NCBI GenBank assembly: GCA_025964055.1
Contig: JAOPZP010000176.1
Coordinates: 1-8,211, forward strand
DNA length: 8,211 nucleotides
DNA from: Conexibacter sp.
GTDB taxonomy: Bacteria > Actinomycetota > Thermoleophilia > Solirubrobacterales > Solirubrobacteraceae
Direction of reading: 5' to 3'
The position numbers and the translations under genes are program-made. A model generated the notes under the pieces. It ran no database searches. It saw only the letters and a program-made list of their open reading frames with translations, and was not told the DNA's origin. Numbering within the stretch: position 1 is the first letter of the stretch; each line of letters begins with the position of its first letter. Below are positions 1 to 6,001 of this stretch, one piece after another.

Positions 1-2334
1 GCCCGGCGGCTGGCGCGGGCGCTCGCGCTCGGGCGCCGCCGGGATCGGGCGCGTCTGCGGCGCGCCGACGGCGACGGTCAGCGGCTCGCCGTGATGGGTC
101 AGCTCCAGCGGCTCCTCGCCGGAGGCCAGCTCGTAGGTGGCCTCGTCGCCGTCGACCGCGACGTGCAGGCAGCGGCCGCGCACGCTCAGGCGGAACCGCA
201 GGCGCCGCAGCTGCTGCGGCAGCCGCGGGGCGAAGGTCAGCTTGCCGCCGACGTCGCGGAAGCCCCCGAAGCCGCCGACCAGCGCCAGCCAGCTGCCGGC
301 CAGCGAGGCGATGTGCAGCCCGTCGCGCGTGTTGTGCTCGAGGTCGTTGAGATCCATGAGCGCGGCCTCGCCCAAGTAGTCATAGGCCAAGTCGAGGTGG
401 CCGGTCTCGGCGGCGATGATCGCCTGCACGCAGGCCGACAGCGACGAGTCCCGGACGGTGATCGCCTCGTAGTAGGCGAAGTCGCGCTCCTTCTGGCCCT
501 CGGTGAACCGATCGCTGCAGGTGAACAGGGCGAGCACGAGGTCGGCCTGCTTGACCACCTGCTTGCGGTACAGGTCGACGTAGGGGAAGTGCAGCAGCAG
601 CGGGTACTGCTCCGGGGCGGTGTTCTCGAAGTCCCAGAGCGCGTGCTCGGTGAAGAGCCGCGCCTGCTGGTGGACCTCGAGGCGCGAGTCGTAGGACACG
701 AACACCGCGCGGGCGGCCCGGCGCCACGCCTCGACCTCGTCGGGCGACACGTCGAGGACTGCGGCCTCCGCGGCCCAGCGCTCCGCCGCGTCGGCGGCGC
801 CGAGCAGGTTCTGGCGCGCCATCAGGTTGGTGTAGACGTTGTCGTCCGCGAGCGCGCTGTACTCGTCGGGGCCGGTGACGCCGGGGATGCGGAAGTCGCC
901 GCGCAGGTCGTGGTGGCCGAGCGAGTGCCAGAGCCGGGCGGTCTCGACCAGCAGCGGGAGGCCGACGTCGCGCTCGAAGGGCAGGTCCTCGACGGCCGCC
1001 TGGTAGCGCAGGACCGCGACCGCGATGTCGGCGTTGATGTGGAACGCCGCGGTGCCCGCGGGCCAGTAGCCCGAGCACTCGCGCCCGGCGATCGTCCGCC
1101 ACGGGAAGGCGGCGCCGGCCAGGCCCAGCTGGTGCGCGCGCTCGCGGGCGAGGCCGAGCGTCGCCAGCCGCCAGCGCAGCGCGTCGGCCGCGGCGACCGG
1201 CGCGGTGTAGGTCAGCAGCGGGAGCACGTACGACTCCGTGTCCCAGAAGGCGTGACCGTCGTAGCCCGGCCCGGTCAATCCCTTGGCCGGGATCGCGCGG
1301 CGCTCGGCGCGGGCCCCGGCCTGCAGGACGTGGAACATGCTGAAGCGCACGGCCTGCTGCAGCTCGTCGTCGCCCTCCAGCTCGACGTCCGAGCGCTGCC
1401 AGAAGTCGTCGAGGTACGCGCGCTGCTCGGCGACCAGCCCGTCCCAGCCGGTGTGGCGCGCCTCGGCCAGCGAGCCGCGCGCCTGCGCGCGCACCGACGG
1501 CAGCGACCGGTGGCTCGACCAGCCGTAGGCCACGTACTTGAGCAGGCGCAGCGTGTCGCCGGCCGCCACGTCGGCGGCGATCGTCACGCGCCCGACGTCC
1601 TTGGCCGCCTCGGTGACCGTCTGCGGCGGCTCTCCGGGGCAGCTGATCTCGTGGTCCATCGTCGCGCACAGCCGGATGTTGCTGCGGGCGGTGGAGTGGA
1701 TGAGCGAGACGCGCAGGTCGTCCTCGTAGGCCTCCTCGGCGTGCAGCGGCGCCCGCAGTGCCGCAGCGGCGCGCGGATCCAGGCCCGCCGGCTGGGGCTG
1801 GCCGTCGTCGTTGGCCACGAGCTCGGACTGGAGGACCAGGCGCGCGTCCTCGCCCAGGGGCTGCACCTCGTAGAGGATCGCGGCGACGCCGCGCTGGGTC
1901 AGCGACACCATGCGCGTGGAGCTGATGCGCACCTCGCGGCCGGAGGGCGAGCGCCAGTGGACGTCGCGGTGCAGGAGGCCGGCGCGGAAGTCCAGGACCC
2001 GCTCGTGCTCGATCAGCTCGCCGTAGCGGACGTCGAAGAGCTCGTCGTCGACGAGCAGGCGGATGAGCTTGCCGTCGGTGACGTTGAGGACGGTCTCCCC
2101 CGCCTCGGGGTTGCCGTAGGCGCTCTCGGCGTAGGGCAGCGGGCGGCTCTCGTGGACGCCGTTGAGGTAGGTGCCGGCCAGGCCGTTGGGATCGCCCTCG
2201 TCGAGGTTGCCGCGCATGCCGATGTGGCCGTTGCTGAGCGCGAAGACCGACTCGGACTGCGCGAGCGTGTCGAGGTGCAGGCCGGTCTCGCGGATCGCCC
2301 ACGGGTCGATGACGTAGTTGGGGTGGTCGATCAT
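1..2334 (-). CDS. Glycoside hydrolase family 65 protein (disaccharide phosphorylase or hydrolase), 3' end beyond window
   Basis: This is a GH65 enzyme that probably phosphorolyses an alpha-glucosidic disaccharide (trehalose, maltose, kojibiose or nigerose) to beta-glucose-1-phosphate and glucose in the cytoplasm; the exact substrate cannot be read from the sequence. The ATG at 2334-2332 overlaps the stop of the upstream HAD gene, and the frame stays open for 778 residues to the window edge. GH65 enzymes are about 750-800 residues, so the true end should be close. The N-terminal beta-sandwich begins near residue 1 ([27 protein letters not shown]). The (alpha/alpha)6 barrel carries FWDTE at 363-367, the GPDEY motif with the expected general acid Glu491, and the conserved KQAD at 595-598. 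The C-terminal stretch is proline- and arginine-rich. A HAD phosphosugar mutase directly upstream favours a phosphorylase over a hydrolase. The M. tuberculosis homologue is probably Rv3401 (from memory). No signal peptide is visible. Confidence 0.9.
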   Translation of the reverse strand, partial: MIDHPNYVIDPWAIRETGLHLDTLAQSESVFALSNGHIGMRGNLDEGDPNGLAGTYLNGVHESRPLPYAESAYGNPEAGETVLNVTDGKLIRLLVDDELFDVRYGELIEHERVLDFRAGLLHRDVHWRSPSGREVRISSTRMVSLTQRGVAAILYEVQPLGEDARLVLQSELVANDDGQPQPAGLDPRAAAALRAPLHAEEAYEDDLRVSLIHSTARSNIRLCATMDHEISCPGEPPQTVTEAAKDVGRVTIAADVAAGDTLRLLKYVAYGWSSHRSLPSVRAQARGSLAEARHTGWDGLVAEQRAYLDDFWQRSDVELEGDDELQQAVRFSMFHVLQAGARAERRAIPAKGLTGPGYDGHAFWDTESYVLPLLTYTAPVAAADALRWRLATLGLARERAHQLGLAGAAFPWRTIAGRECSGYWPAGTAAFHINADIAVAVLRYQAAVEDLPFERDVGLPLLVETARLWHSLGHHDLRGDFRIPGVTGPDEYSALADDNVYTNLMARQNLLGAADAAERWAAEAAVLDVSPDEVEAWRRAARAVFVSYDSRLEVHQQARLFTEHALWDFENTAPEQYPLLLHFPYVDLYRKQVVKQADLVLALFTCSDRFTEGQKERDFAYYEAITVRDSSLSACVQAIIAAETGHLDLAYDYLGEAALMDLNDLEHNTRDGLHIASLAGSWLALVGGFGGFRDVGGKLTFAPRLPQQLRRLRFRLSVRGRCLHVAVDGDEATYELASGEEPLELTHHGEPLTVAVGAPQTRPIPAAPERERPRQPPG

Positions 2335-3137
2335 GCGGCGGTGCGATCGTGGTCGTCCAGCAGCTCGGAGAGGTCCTTGACCACGACGTCGGCGCCGTGC
2401 TCGCGCAGCGCGTCGGCCTGGCCGACGCGGTCGACGCCGACCACCCGGCCGAAGTGCCCGGCGTGGCCGGCCTGCACGCCCGCCAGCGCGTCCTCGAAGA
2501 CGGCCGCGTGGGCCGGGTCGACGCCGACCGCGCGGGCGCCCGCGAGGAACATATCGGGCGCGGGCTTGCCCTTGAGGTGCTGCTCCTGAGCGGTGTGGCC
2601 GTCGACGACGTGCTCGAAGCGATCGAGGATGCCGGCGGCGCGCAGCGCGTCGCGGGCGTTGGCGCTGGAGGAGACGACCGCCACCTTCAGGCCCGCGTCC
2701 TTGGCCGCGTCGACGTACTTGACCGAGCCCGCGTAGGGCTGGACCCCGTCGCGGGCCATGATCCCGAGGACGAGCTCGTTCTTGCGGTTGCCGAGGCCGT
2801 GGACGGTCTGGGCGGCGGGCGGGTCGTCGTCGTCGCCCTCGGGCAGCTCGATGTGGCGGGAGGCCAGGAAGCCGCGCACGCCGTCGGCGCGCGGGAGGCC
2901 GTCGACGTGCTCGTCGTAGTCGGCGTGGGCGTCGAACGGGACGAACGGCTCGCCCGTCTCCTGCGCGCGCGCCCGCAGGAAGTCGTCGAACATCTCCTTC
3001 CAGGCCTTGGCGTGGACCTTGGCGGTCTGGGTCAGCACCCCGTCGAGGTCGAAGAGGGCGGCCTGGGTTCCCTTCGGCAGTCCGAGCACCTCCCAATCTC
3101 TACCGGGTCGGTCGGCGTCCGCGCGCCAAGTCGCCAC
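2331..3137 (-). CDS. HAD-superfamily beta-phosphoglucomutase-like phosphatase/mutase
   Basis: This 268-residue cytoplasmic HAD hydrolase of the beta-phosphoglucomutase subgroup probably converts beta-glucose-1-phosphate from the GH65 partner to glucose-6-phosphate. All HAD motifs are present: motif I DLDGVL with Asp30 and Asp32, motif II at Ser156 in VVSSSAN, motif III Lys191 in GKPAPD, and motif IV Glu215-Asp216 in VFEDA. A cap domain lies between about residues 45 and 135. The frame is open upstream to 3614, but that extension runs antisense to the Fur gene and looks non-coding. I chose the GTG at 3137-3135 because a GGGAG Shine-Dalgarno sits 5 bases upstream and the resulting length matches the mycobacterial homologue Rv3400 (about 262 residues, recalled). 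A closer GTG at residue 17 would have GGAGG directly adjacent with no spacer, so it is less likely. The gene is divergent from the fur-catalase operon and translationally coupled to GH65. Simple phosphatase activity on another sugar phosphate cannot be excluded. Confidence 0.88.
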   Translation of the reverse strand: MATWRADADRPGRDWEVLGLPKGTQAALFDLDGVLTQTAKVHAKAWKEMFDDFLRARAQETGEPFVPFDAHADYDEHVDGLPRADGVRGFLASRHIELPEGDDDDPPAAQTVHGLGNRKNELVLGIMARDGVQPYAGSVKYVDAAKDAGLKVAVVSSSANARDALRAAGILDRFEHVVDGHTAQEQHLKGKPAPDMFLAGARAVGVDPAHAAVFEDALAGVQAGHAGHFGRVVGVDRVGQADALREHGADVVVKDLSELLDDHDRTAA

Positions 3138-3142
3138 AGGTT

Positions 3143-3147
3143 CTCCC
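3143..3147 (-). promoter_or_regulatory. Shine-Dalgarno that decides the HAD gene start
   Basis: On the minus strand GGGAG is followed by the five bases AACCT and then GTG (3137-3135). It is the only well-spaced ribosome-binding sequence near the first HAD motif. It supports a 268-residue protein over the much longer open frame. Confidence 0.6.
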
Positions 3148-3155
3148 GGCGTTTC

Positions 3156-3168
3156 TGGAATCGTTCCA
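3156..3168. promoter_or_regulatory. Candidate Fur/CatR operator (inverted repeat TGGAA-TCG-TTCCA)
   Basis: A perfect 5-3-5 inverted repeat, TGGAATCGTTCCA, sits in the 63-base gap between the divergent HAD and fur starts, 32 bases before the fur GTG. Its A+T content is high for this genome. Fur-family repressors of this type commonly bind AT-rich inverted repeats in front of their own gene, so autoregulation is likely by analogy. The minus-strand half (ATTCCAGAAA) looks, from memory, like the operator in front of mycobacterial furA. Because the site lies between divergent genes, it could influence both operons. Confidence 0.55.
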
Positions 3169-3193
3169 AACTGACGCCGGATCTTGATACGTT
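3164..3193 (+). promoter_or_regulatory. Possible fur promoter giving a leaderless transcript
   Basis: A weak -35-like TTCCAA (3164-3169) and a -10-like TACGTT (3188-3193) are separated by 18 bases. Transcription would then start about at the GTG at 3201. There is no Shine-Dalgarno before this GTG, which fits leaderless translation, common in Actinobacteria. The -35 element overlaps the inverted repeat, as expected for repression. The match is weak and the call is tentative. Confidence 0.3.
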
Positions 3194-3200
3194 GCCGAGC

Positions 3201-3641
3201 GTGGGAGTCGAGACCTATCCGGACCGCCTTCGGGCTGCCGGACTGCGCGTCACCGCCTCGCGGCTGGCCGTGCTCCAGGTCCTCACCGAGGCCCGCGATC
3301 ACCCCCGCGTCGATCAGGTGATCGACCGCGTCCGCGGCGCCGGCGTCGCGATCTCGACGCAGGCGGCCTACGACGTCTGCGAGGCGCTGCGCCGTGCGGC
3401 GCTCGCGCAGCGGATCGAGATCGCCGGCGGTCCCGCGCGCTATGAGGCGCGCGTGGGCGACAACCACCATCACCTCGTGTGCCGCGGGTGCGGCACCGTC
3501 GTCGATGTCGACTGCGCGACCGGCGCGGCTCCGTGCCTGACGCCGAGCGACCTGCAGGGCTTCGCGATCGACGAGTCCGAGGTGACCCACTGGGGCCTGT
3601 GCCCCGCCTGCCAACCCGAACCACGAGAGGCGACTGCATGA
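3201..3641 (+). CDS. furA: Fur-family peroxide/metal-responsive repressor, FurA/CatR type
   Basis: This 146-residue cytoplasmic repressor senses peroxide through a bound metal and most likely controls the catalase gene behind it. The N-terminal winged helix covers about residues 8-80, with a recognition-helix region at about 52-65 ([14 protein letters not shown]). The dimerisation and metal-binding domain follows, with [11 protein letters not shown] (84-94) and two CxxC pairs, Cys94/Cys97 and Cys134/Cys137, that form a structural zinc site. The segments DVDC, APCLT and WGLCPAC closely resemble mycobacterial FurA as I remember it. The frame is open far upstream, but the protein family begins at the GTG at 3201 ([16 protein letters not shown]). 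No Shine-Dalgarno precedes it. The stop overlaps the catalase ATG by ATGA, so the two genes are co-transcribed and coupled. Streptomyces CatR-CatA is the closest known arrangement; mycobacterial FurA is paired with KatG instead. Confidence 0.92.
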   Translation: MGVETYPDRLRAAGLRVTASRLAVLQVLTEARDHPRVDQVIDRVRGAGVAISTQAAYDVCEALRRAALAQRIEIAGGPARYEARVGDNHHHLVCRGCGTVVDVDCATGAAPCLTPSDLQGFAIDESEVTHWGLCPACQPEPREATA

Positions 3642-5305
3642 CCGACGAGCGCGACAACGACAACACGCTGACCACCCGCCAGGGCCATCCGATCGGCGAC
3701 AACCAGAACACGCGCACCATCGGCGACCGTGGTCCGGCGACGCTCGAGAACTATCAGTTCATCGAGAAGCTGGCGCACTTCGACCGCGAGCGCGTCCCCG
3801 AGCGCGTCGTCCACGCCCGCGGCGCCACGGCGTTCGGCTTCTTCGAGACCTACGGCACGGTCGGCGGCGAGGAGCCGATCTCCACCTACACCCGCGCCAA
3901 GCTGTTCGAGCCGGCCGGCAAGCAGACCGAGGTCGCGGTGCGCTTCTCGACCGTGGCCGGCGGCCGCGACTCCTCCGAGGCCGTGCGCGACCCGCGCGGC
4001 TTCGCGGTGAAGTTCTACACCGAGGACGGCAACTGGGATCTGGTCGGCAACAACCTGGGCGTCTTCTTCATCCGCGACGCGATCAAGTTCCCCGACTTCA
4101 TCCACTCCCAGAAGCCCGATCCGGTCACCTTCGAGCGCCAGGTCGCCAACCGCGTGTTCGACTTCGCATCCCAGACGCCCGAGTCGCTGCACATGTTCAA
4201 CCTGGTGCTGAGCCCGCGCGGCGTGCCGGCCAGCTACCGCCACATGCAGGGCTTCGGCGTCAACACCTACAAGTGGGTCAACGCCGCCGGCGAGACCAAG
4301 CTCATCAAGTACCACTGGCTGCCGGTGCAGCCGGTGCAGTCCTGGACCGAGGACGACGCCGCCGTGCAGCAGGGCCGCGAGCTGGGCGTCCACACCAAGG
4401 ACCTCTACGGCGCGATCGCCGCCGGCGACTTCCCCGAGTGGGAGCTGGCCGTCCAGATCATCGACGACCACGACCATCCCGAGCTCGACTTCGATCCGCT
4501 CGACGACACCAAGGTCTGGCCCGAGAACGACTTCCCGGTCCGCAAGATCGGCAAGATGGTGCTCAACCGCGCGCCGGAGAACTTCTTCGCCGAGAGCGAG
4601 CAGATCGCCTTCGGCACCGGCGTCCTGGTCGACGGCCTGGACTTCTCCGACGACAAGATGCTCGTCGGGCGCACGTTCAGCTACTCCGACACCCAGCGCC
4701 ACCGCGTCGGCCCGAACTACCTCCAGCTGCCCGTCAACGGCCCCAAGAACGCCAAGGTCACCACCAACCAGCGCGACGGCGCGATGACCTACGCGATCGA
4801 CGGGGGCGCCGGCAACCCCTCCGTCAACTACGAGCCGTCGATCACCGGGGGCCCGCAGGAGGCGCCGAAGCCCGCGCACACCGAGCAGGGCCCGGTCGTC
4901 GAGGGTCGCCTGACGCGCGCGAAGATCGCCCGCACCGACGACTACACGCAGGCCGGCCAGCGCTACCTGCTGTCCGAGCAGTGGGAGAAGGACGAGTTGG
5001 TGTCCAACTGGATCGGCAACCTGTCGCAGTGCGACCGGCCGATCCAGGAGCGCATGCTCTGGCACCTGTTCATGGCCGAGGACGAGCTCGGCGCCCGCGT
5101 CGGCGCCGGCCTCGGCATCACCGCCGACGACGTCCGCGGCCTGGAGCCGCTGGCGACCCAGGCGCTGAGCGAGGACGAGCTGGCCCGCGCCGCCAACCTC
5201 GGCAACAACGGCCCGCGCGACACCGGCGGCCTCGTCATGACGCACTGCGTGCCGAACGAGCGGATCGCGCTGGCCGACGACGAGGATCTGGTGGGGGCGT
5301 CGTAG
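3638..5305 (+). CDS. katA: Monofunctional heme catalase
   Basis: This catalase of 555 residues disproportionates hydrogen peroxide to water and oxygen in the cytoplasm. It is complete. The distal catalytic His59 lies in [15 protein letters not shown], the distal Asn138 in [14 protein letters not shown], and the proximal heme-ligand Tyr349 in [15 protein letters not shown]. The PDFIHSQKP region is also intact. A C-terminal helical region follows from about residue 470 ([20 protein letters not shown]). At 555 residues it is somewhat longer than the usual small-subunit catalases (about 480-510) but far shorter than the large-subunit type, with no C-terminal flavodoxin-like domain. The ATG is preceded by GAGAGG (3625-3630) seven bases upstream and overlaps the fur stop. 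No separate promoter is visible, so it should be expressed from the fur promoter and induced when FurA is oxidised. It is not a KatG-type catalase-peroxidase. Confidence 0.96.
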   Translation: MTDERDNDNTLTTRQGHPIGDNQNTRTIGDRGPATLENYQFIEKLAHFDRERVPERVVHARGATAFGFFETYGTVGGEEPISTYTRAKLFEPAGKQTEVAVRFSTVAGGRDSSEAVRDPRGFAVKFYTEDGNWDLVGNNLGVFFIRDAIKFPDFIHSQKPDPVTFERQVANRVFDFASQTPESLHMFNLVLSPRGVPASYRHMQGFGVNTYKWVNAAGETKLIKYHWLPVQPVQSWTEDDAAVQQGRELGVHTKDLYGAIAAGDFPEWELAVQIIDDHDHPELDFDPLDDTKVWPENDFPVRKIGKMVLNRAPENFFAESEQIAFGTGVLVDGLDFSDDKMLVGRTFSYSDTQRHRVGPNYLQLPVNGPKNAKVTTNQRDGAMTYAIDGGAGNPSVNYEPSITGGPQEAPKPAHTEQGPVVEGRLTRAKIARTDDYTQAGQRYLLSEQWEKDELVSNWIGNLSQCDRPIQERMLWHLFMAEDELGARVGAGLGITADDVRGLEPLATQALSEDELARAANLGNNGPRDTGGLVMTHCVPNERIALADDEDLVGAS

Positions 5306-5332
5306 GCGAGCGTTCGCACCACTGAACGGCCG

Positions 5333-5364
5333 AGGGCCCCGGCGTTGCCGGGGCCTTCATCGTT
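5333..5364 (+). terminator. Intrinsic terminator after the fur-catalase operon
   Basis: An 11-base-pair stem (5333-5343 with 5347-5357, one G-U pair) encloses the three-base loop GTT. Its core is GGCCCCGGC/GCCGGGGCC. A short T-containing tail, CTTCATCGTTT, follows. It begins 28 bases after the catalase stop. The U-tract is interrupted, but the stem is very stable. Confidence 0.75.
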
Positions 5365-5372
5365 TGAGGCCC

Positions 5373-5487
5373 GGGGGCGCTCGGGGTCGTGGGCGCTCGG
5401 CTCCGGCGTCGGTCGTGCTGCGGTGCGTGGTCGGGGGCGATGACGACGAGGCGTTGGCCTTGGGCACCGGCGCCTTCTGTCTCCGCC
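5373..5487. repeat. Left arm of a long imperfect inverted repeat
   Basis: The core 5407-5487 matches the reverse complement of 5860-5939 at about 66 of 81 aligned positions, counted by eye with one gap. The best block is GGGGCGATGACGACG. Similarity continues outward, with small indels, to about 5373, where GGCGCTC and GGTCGTG elements of the right-arm tandem repeat are found in degenerate form. No ribosome-binding site or convincing ORF was seen. If transcribed, this arm could pair with the right arm and enclose everything between. Confidence 0.75.
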
Positions 5488-5504
5488 GGCCGGCTCGAGT
5501 GGGG

Positions 5505-5547
5505 GTGGGCCTGTTGGCGGACGCAGGACGTCCGTCAACAGGCCCAC
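5505..5547. repeat. 43-base hairpin unit 1
   Basis: The arms 5505-5523 and 5529-5547 pair over 19 bases with a single G-T pair and enclose the five-base loop CAGGA. The left arm is GTGGGCCTGTTGGCGGACG. It is the most symmetrical of four units of the same length and layout. Both arms carry the outer motif GTGGGCCTGTT. Confidence 0.85.
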
Positions 5548-5576
5548 GTCGCGCCTTCCGCCGCGGTCGAGTCCGG

Positions 5577-5619
5577 GTGGGCCCGTCTGCGGACGTGAGA
5601 CGTCCGCCAACAGGCCCAC
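5577..5619. repeat. 43-base hairpin unit 2
   Basis: The arms 5577-5595 and 5601-5619 enclose loop TGAGA and pair at 16 of 19 positions. The inner stem GCGGACG/CGTCCGC is the same as in unit 1. The left outer arm has changed to GTGGGCCCGTC, while the right arm keeps CCAACAGGCCCAC. It starts 72 bases after unit 1. Confidence 0.85.
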
Positions 5620-5657
5620 CCTCCCCGCGGCGTCGGCCGGCACCCCCAACGCCGAGG

Positions 5658-5700
5658 GTGGGCCCGTCCACCGCGATCCTGCCGCGGCCAACAGGCCCAC
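5658..5700. repeat. 43-base hairpin unit 3
   Basis: The unit has the same 43-base length and outer motifs as unit 2 (left GTGGGCCCGTC, right CCAACAGGCCCAC). The inner stem is different: CCGCG (5671-5675) pairs with CGCGG (5683-5687), with a central loop around TCCTG. It starts 81 bases after unit 2. The mismatched middle of the stem would form an internal loop. Confidence 0.8.
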
Positions 5701-5739
5701 CCGCCCCGCGGGCGTCGGCGGGAACCCCAACGCCCCGGG

Positions 5740-5782
5740 GTGGGCCCGTCCACCGCGGTCCCACCGCGTCCAACAGGCCCAC
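5740..5782. repeat. 43-base hairpin unit 4
   Basis: The outer motifs are identical to unit 3. The inner stem CGCGG (5754-5758) pairs with CCGCG (5764-5768) around loop TCCCA. It starts 82 bases after unit 3. The 39-base spacer before it (5701-5739) is clearly related to the 38-base spacer 5620-5657 (shared CCCCGCGG, GCGTCGG, CCCCAACGCC), so repeat plus spacer form a tandem unit of about 81 bases. Confidence 0.8.
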
Positions 5783-5789
5783 CCGCCCG

Positions 5790-5853
5790 CCGGGCGCGTC
5801 GAGGGACGAATGAATCCCGCTATACCGGATTCATTCGTCCCTCGACGGCCCGG
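5790..5853. repeat. Long near-perfect palindrome (strong hairpin)
   Basis: A perfect 21-base-pair stem (5797-5817 with 5827-5847) surrounds the nine-base loop CGCTATACC. Allowing one bulged G at 5796, six further pairs extend it to 5790-5795 with 5848-5853. The inner arm ACGAATGAATCC is much richer in A+T than its surroundings. It lies between convergent genes, so it could act as a two-way terminator, but no T-tract follows. It could instead be an inserted palindromic element, because the sequence just before it (from 5783) resembles the start of the array spacers and then breaks off. Confidence 0.85.
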
Positions 5854-5859
5854 GGCGGT

Positions 5860-5990
5860 GGCGGAGACCGGAAGCGCCCGAGCCCACACGAGCGCCCCGT
5901 CGTCATCGCCCCGGACCACGCCGCGCAGCACGACCGGCGCCCCGAGCGGAGCGCCGCGCGGCACGACCGGCGCCGCCAGCGGAGCGCCCC
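5860..5990. repeat. Right arm of the long inverted repeat
   Basis: The arm is the reverse-complement partner of 5373-5487. Its best-conserved part is 5860-5939. It ends 11 bases before the stop of the histidine kinase gene. It includes the 33-base tandem duplication, listed separately, of which the left arm holds only a degenerate, shortened version. Confidence 0.75.
5923..5988. repeat. Two tandem 33-base repeats
   Basis: Unit 1 (5923-5955) and unit 2 (5956-5988) have the same length and differ at 3 of 33 positions. The shared core is GCACGACCGGCGCC and both units end in AGCGGAGCGCC. The length of 33 is a multiple of three, but no ORF with a start and ribosome-binding site was seen here. Confidence 0.8.
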
Positions 5991-6001
5991 CCGCCCCGCC
6001 C

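Larger units (their letters stand above)
5306..6001. other. Non-coding repeat island between convergent genes
   Basis: No credible gene was found in this stretch between the catalase and kinase stops. After the terminator (5333-5364) it is filled almost entirely by repeats. In order these are the left inverted arm, four 43-base hairpins with 29-, 38- and 39-base spacers, one 64-base palindrome, and the right inverted arm with its 33-base tandem. Open frames crossing it lack ribosome-binding sites and show only low-complexity translations of the repeats. There is no transposase, integrase or tRNA. Confidence 0.8.

Noticed and set aside
91..2589. Long plus-strand open frame (832 codons) opposite the GH65 gene
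   Set aside because: It is a GC-driven shadow: its translation is low in complexity and shows no family features, while the minus strand gives a clear GH65 protein with Glu491 and FWDTE in place.
3138..3614. N-terminal extension of the HAD protein into the fur region
   Set aside because: The extra residues are antisense to Fur, and a well-placed GGGAG precedes the GTG at 3137, giving the length expected for the family.
3470..5245. Long minus-strand open frame opposite the catalase
   Set aside because: It runs antisense to a complete catalase with all active-site residues; its own translation is Val/Leu/Asp-rich shadow sequence without a recognisable domain.
5505..5782. CRISPR array
   Set aside because: Length and spacing look similar at first, but the repeats diverge from each other, are palindromic over their full length, the spacers are related to each other, and no cas gene is present.
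4963..5964. Minus-strand open frame of 333 codons crossing the repeat island, with a 27-residue quasi-periodic translation
   Set aside because: The periodicity comes from the 81-base DNA repeat; the period becomes 82 in the next unit and breaks the frame, the frame continues antisense into the catalase, and no ribosome-binding site was seen.
5373..5990. Insertion sequence
   Set aside because: Inverted arms are present, but there is no transposase or room for one and I could not find convincing target-site duplications. A non-autonomous element remains possible and is reported as a finding.
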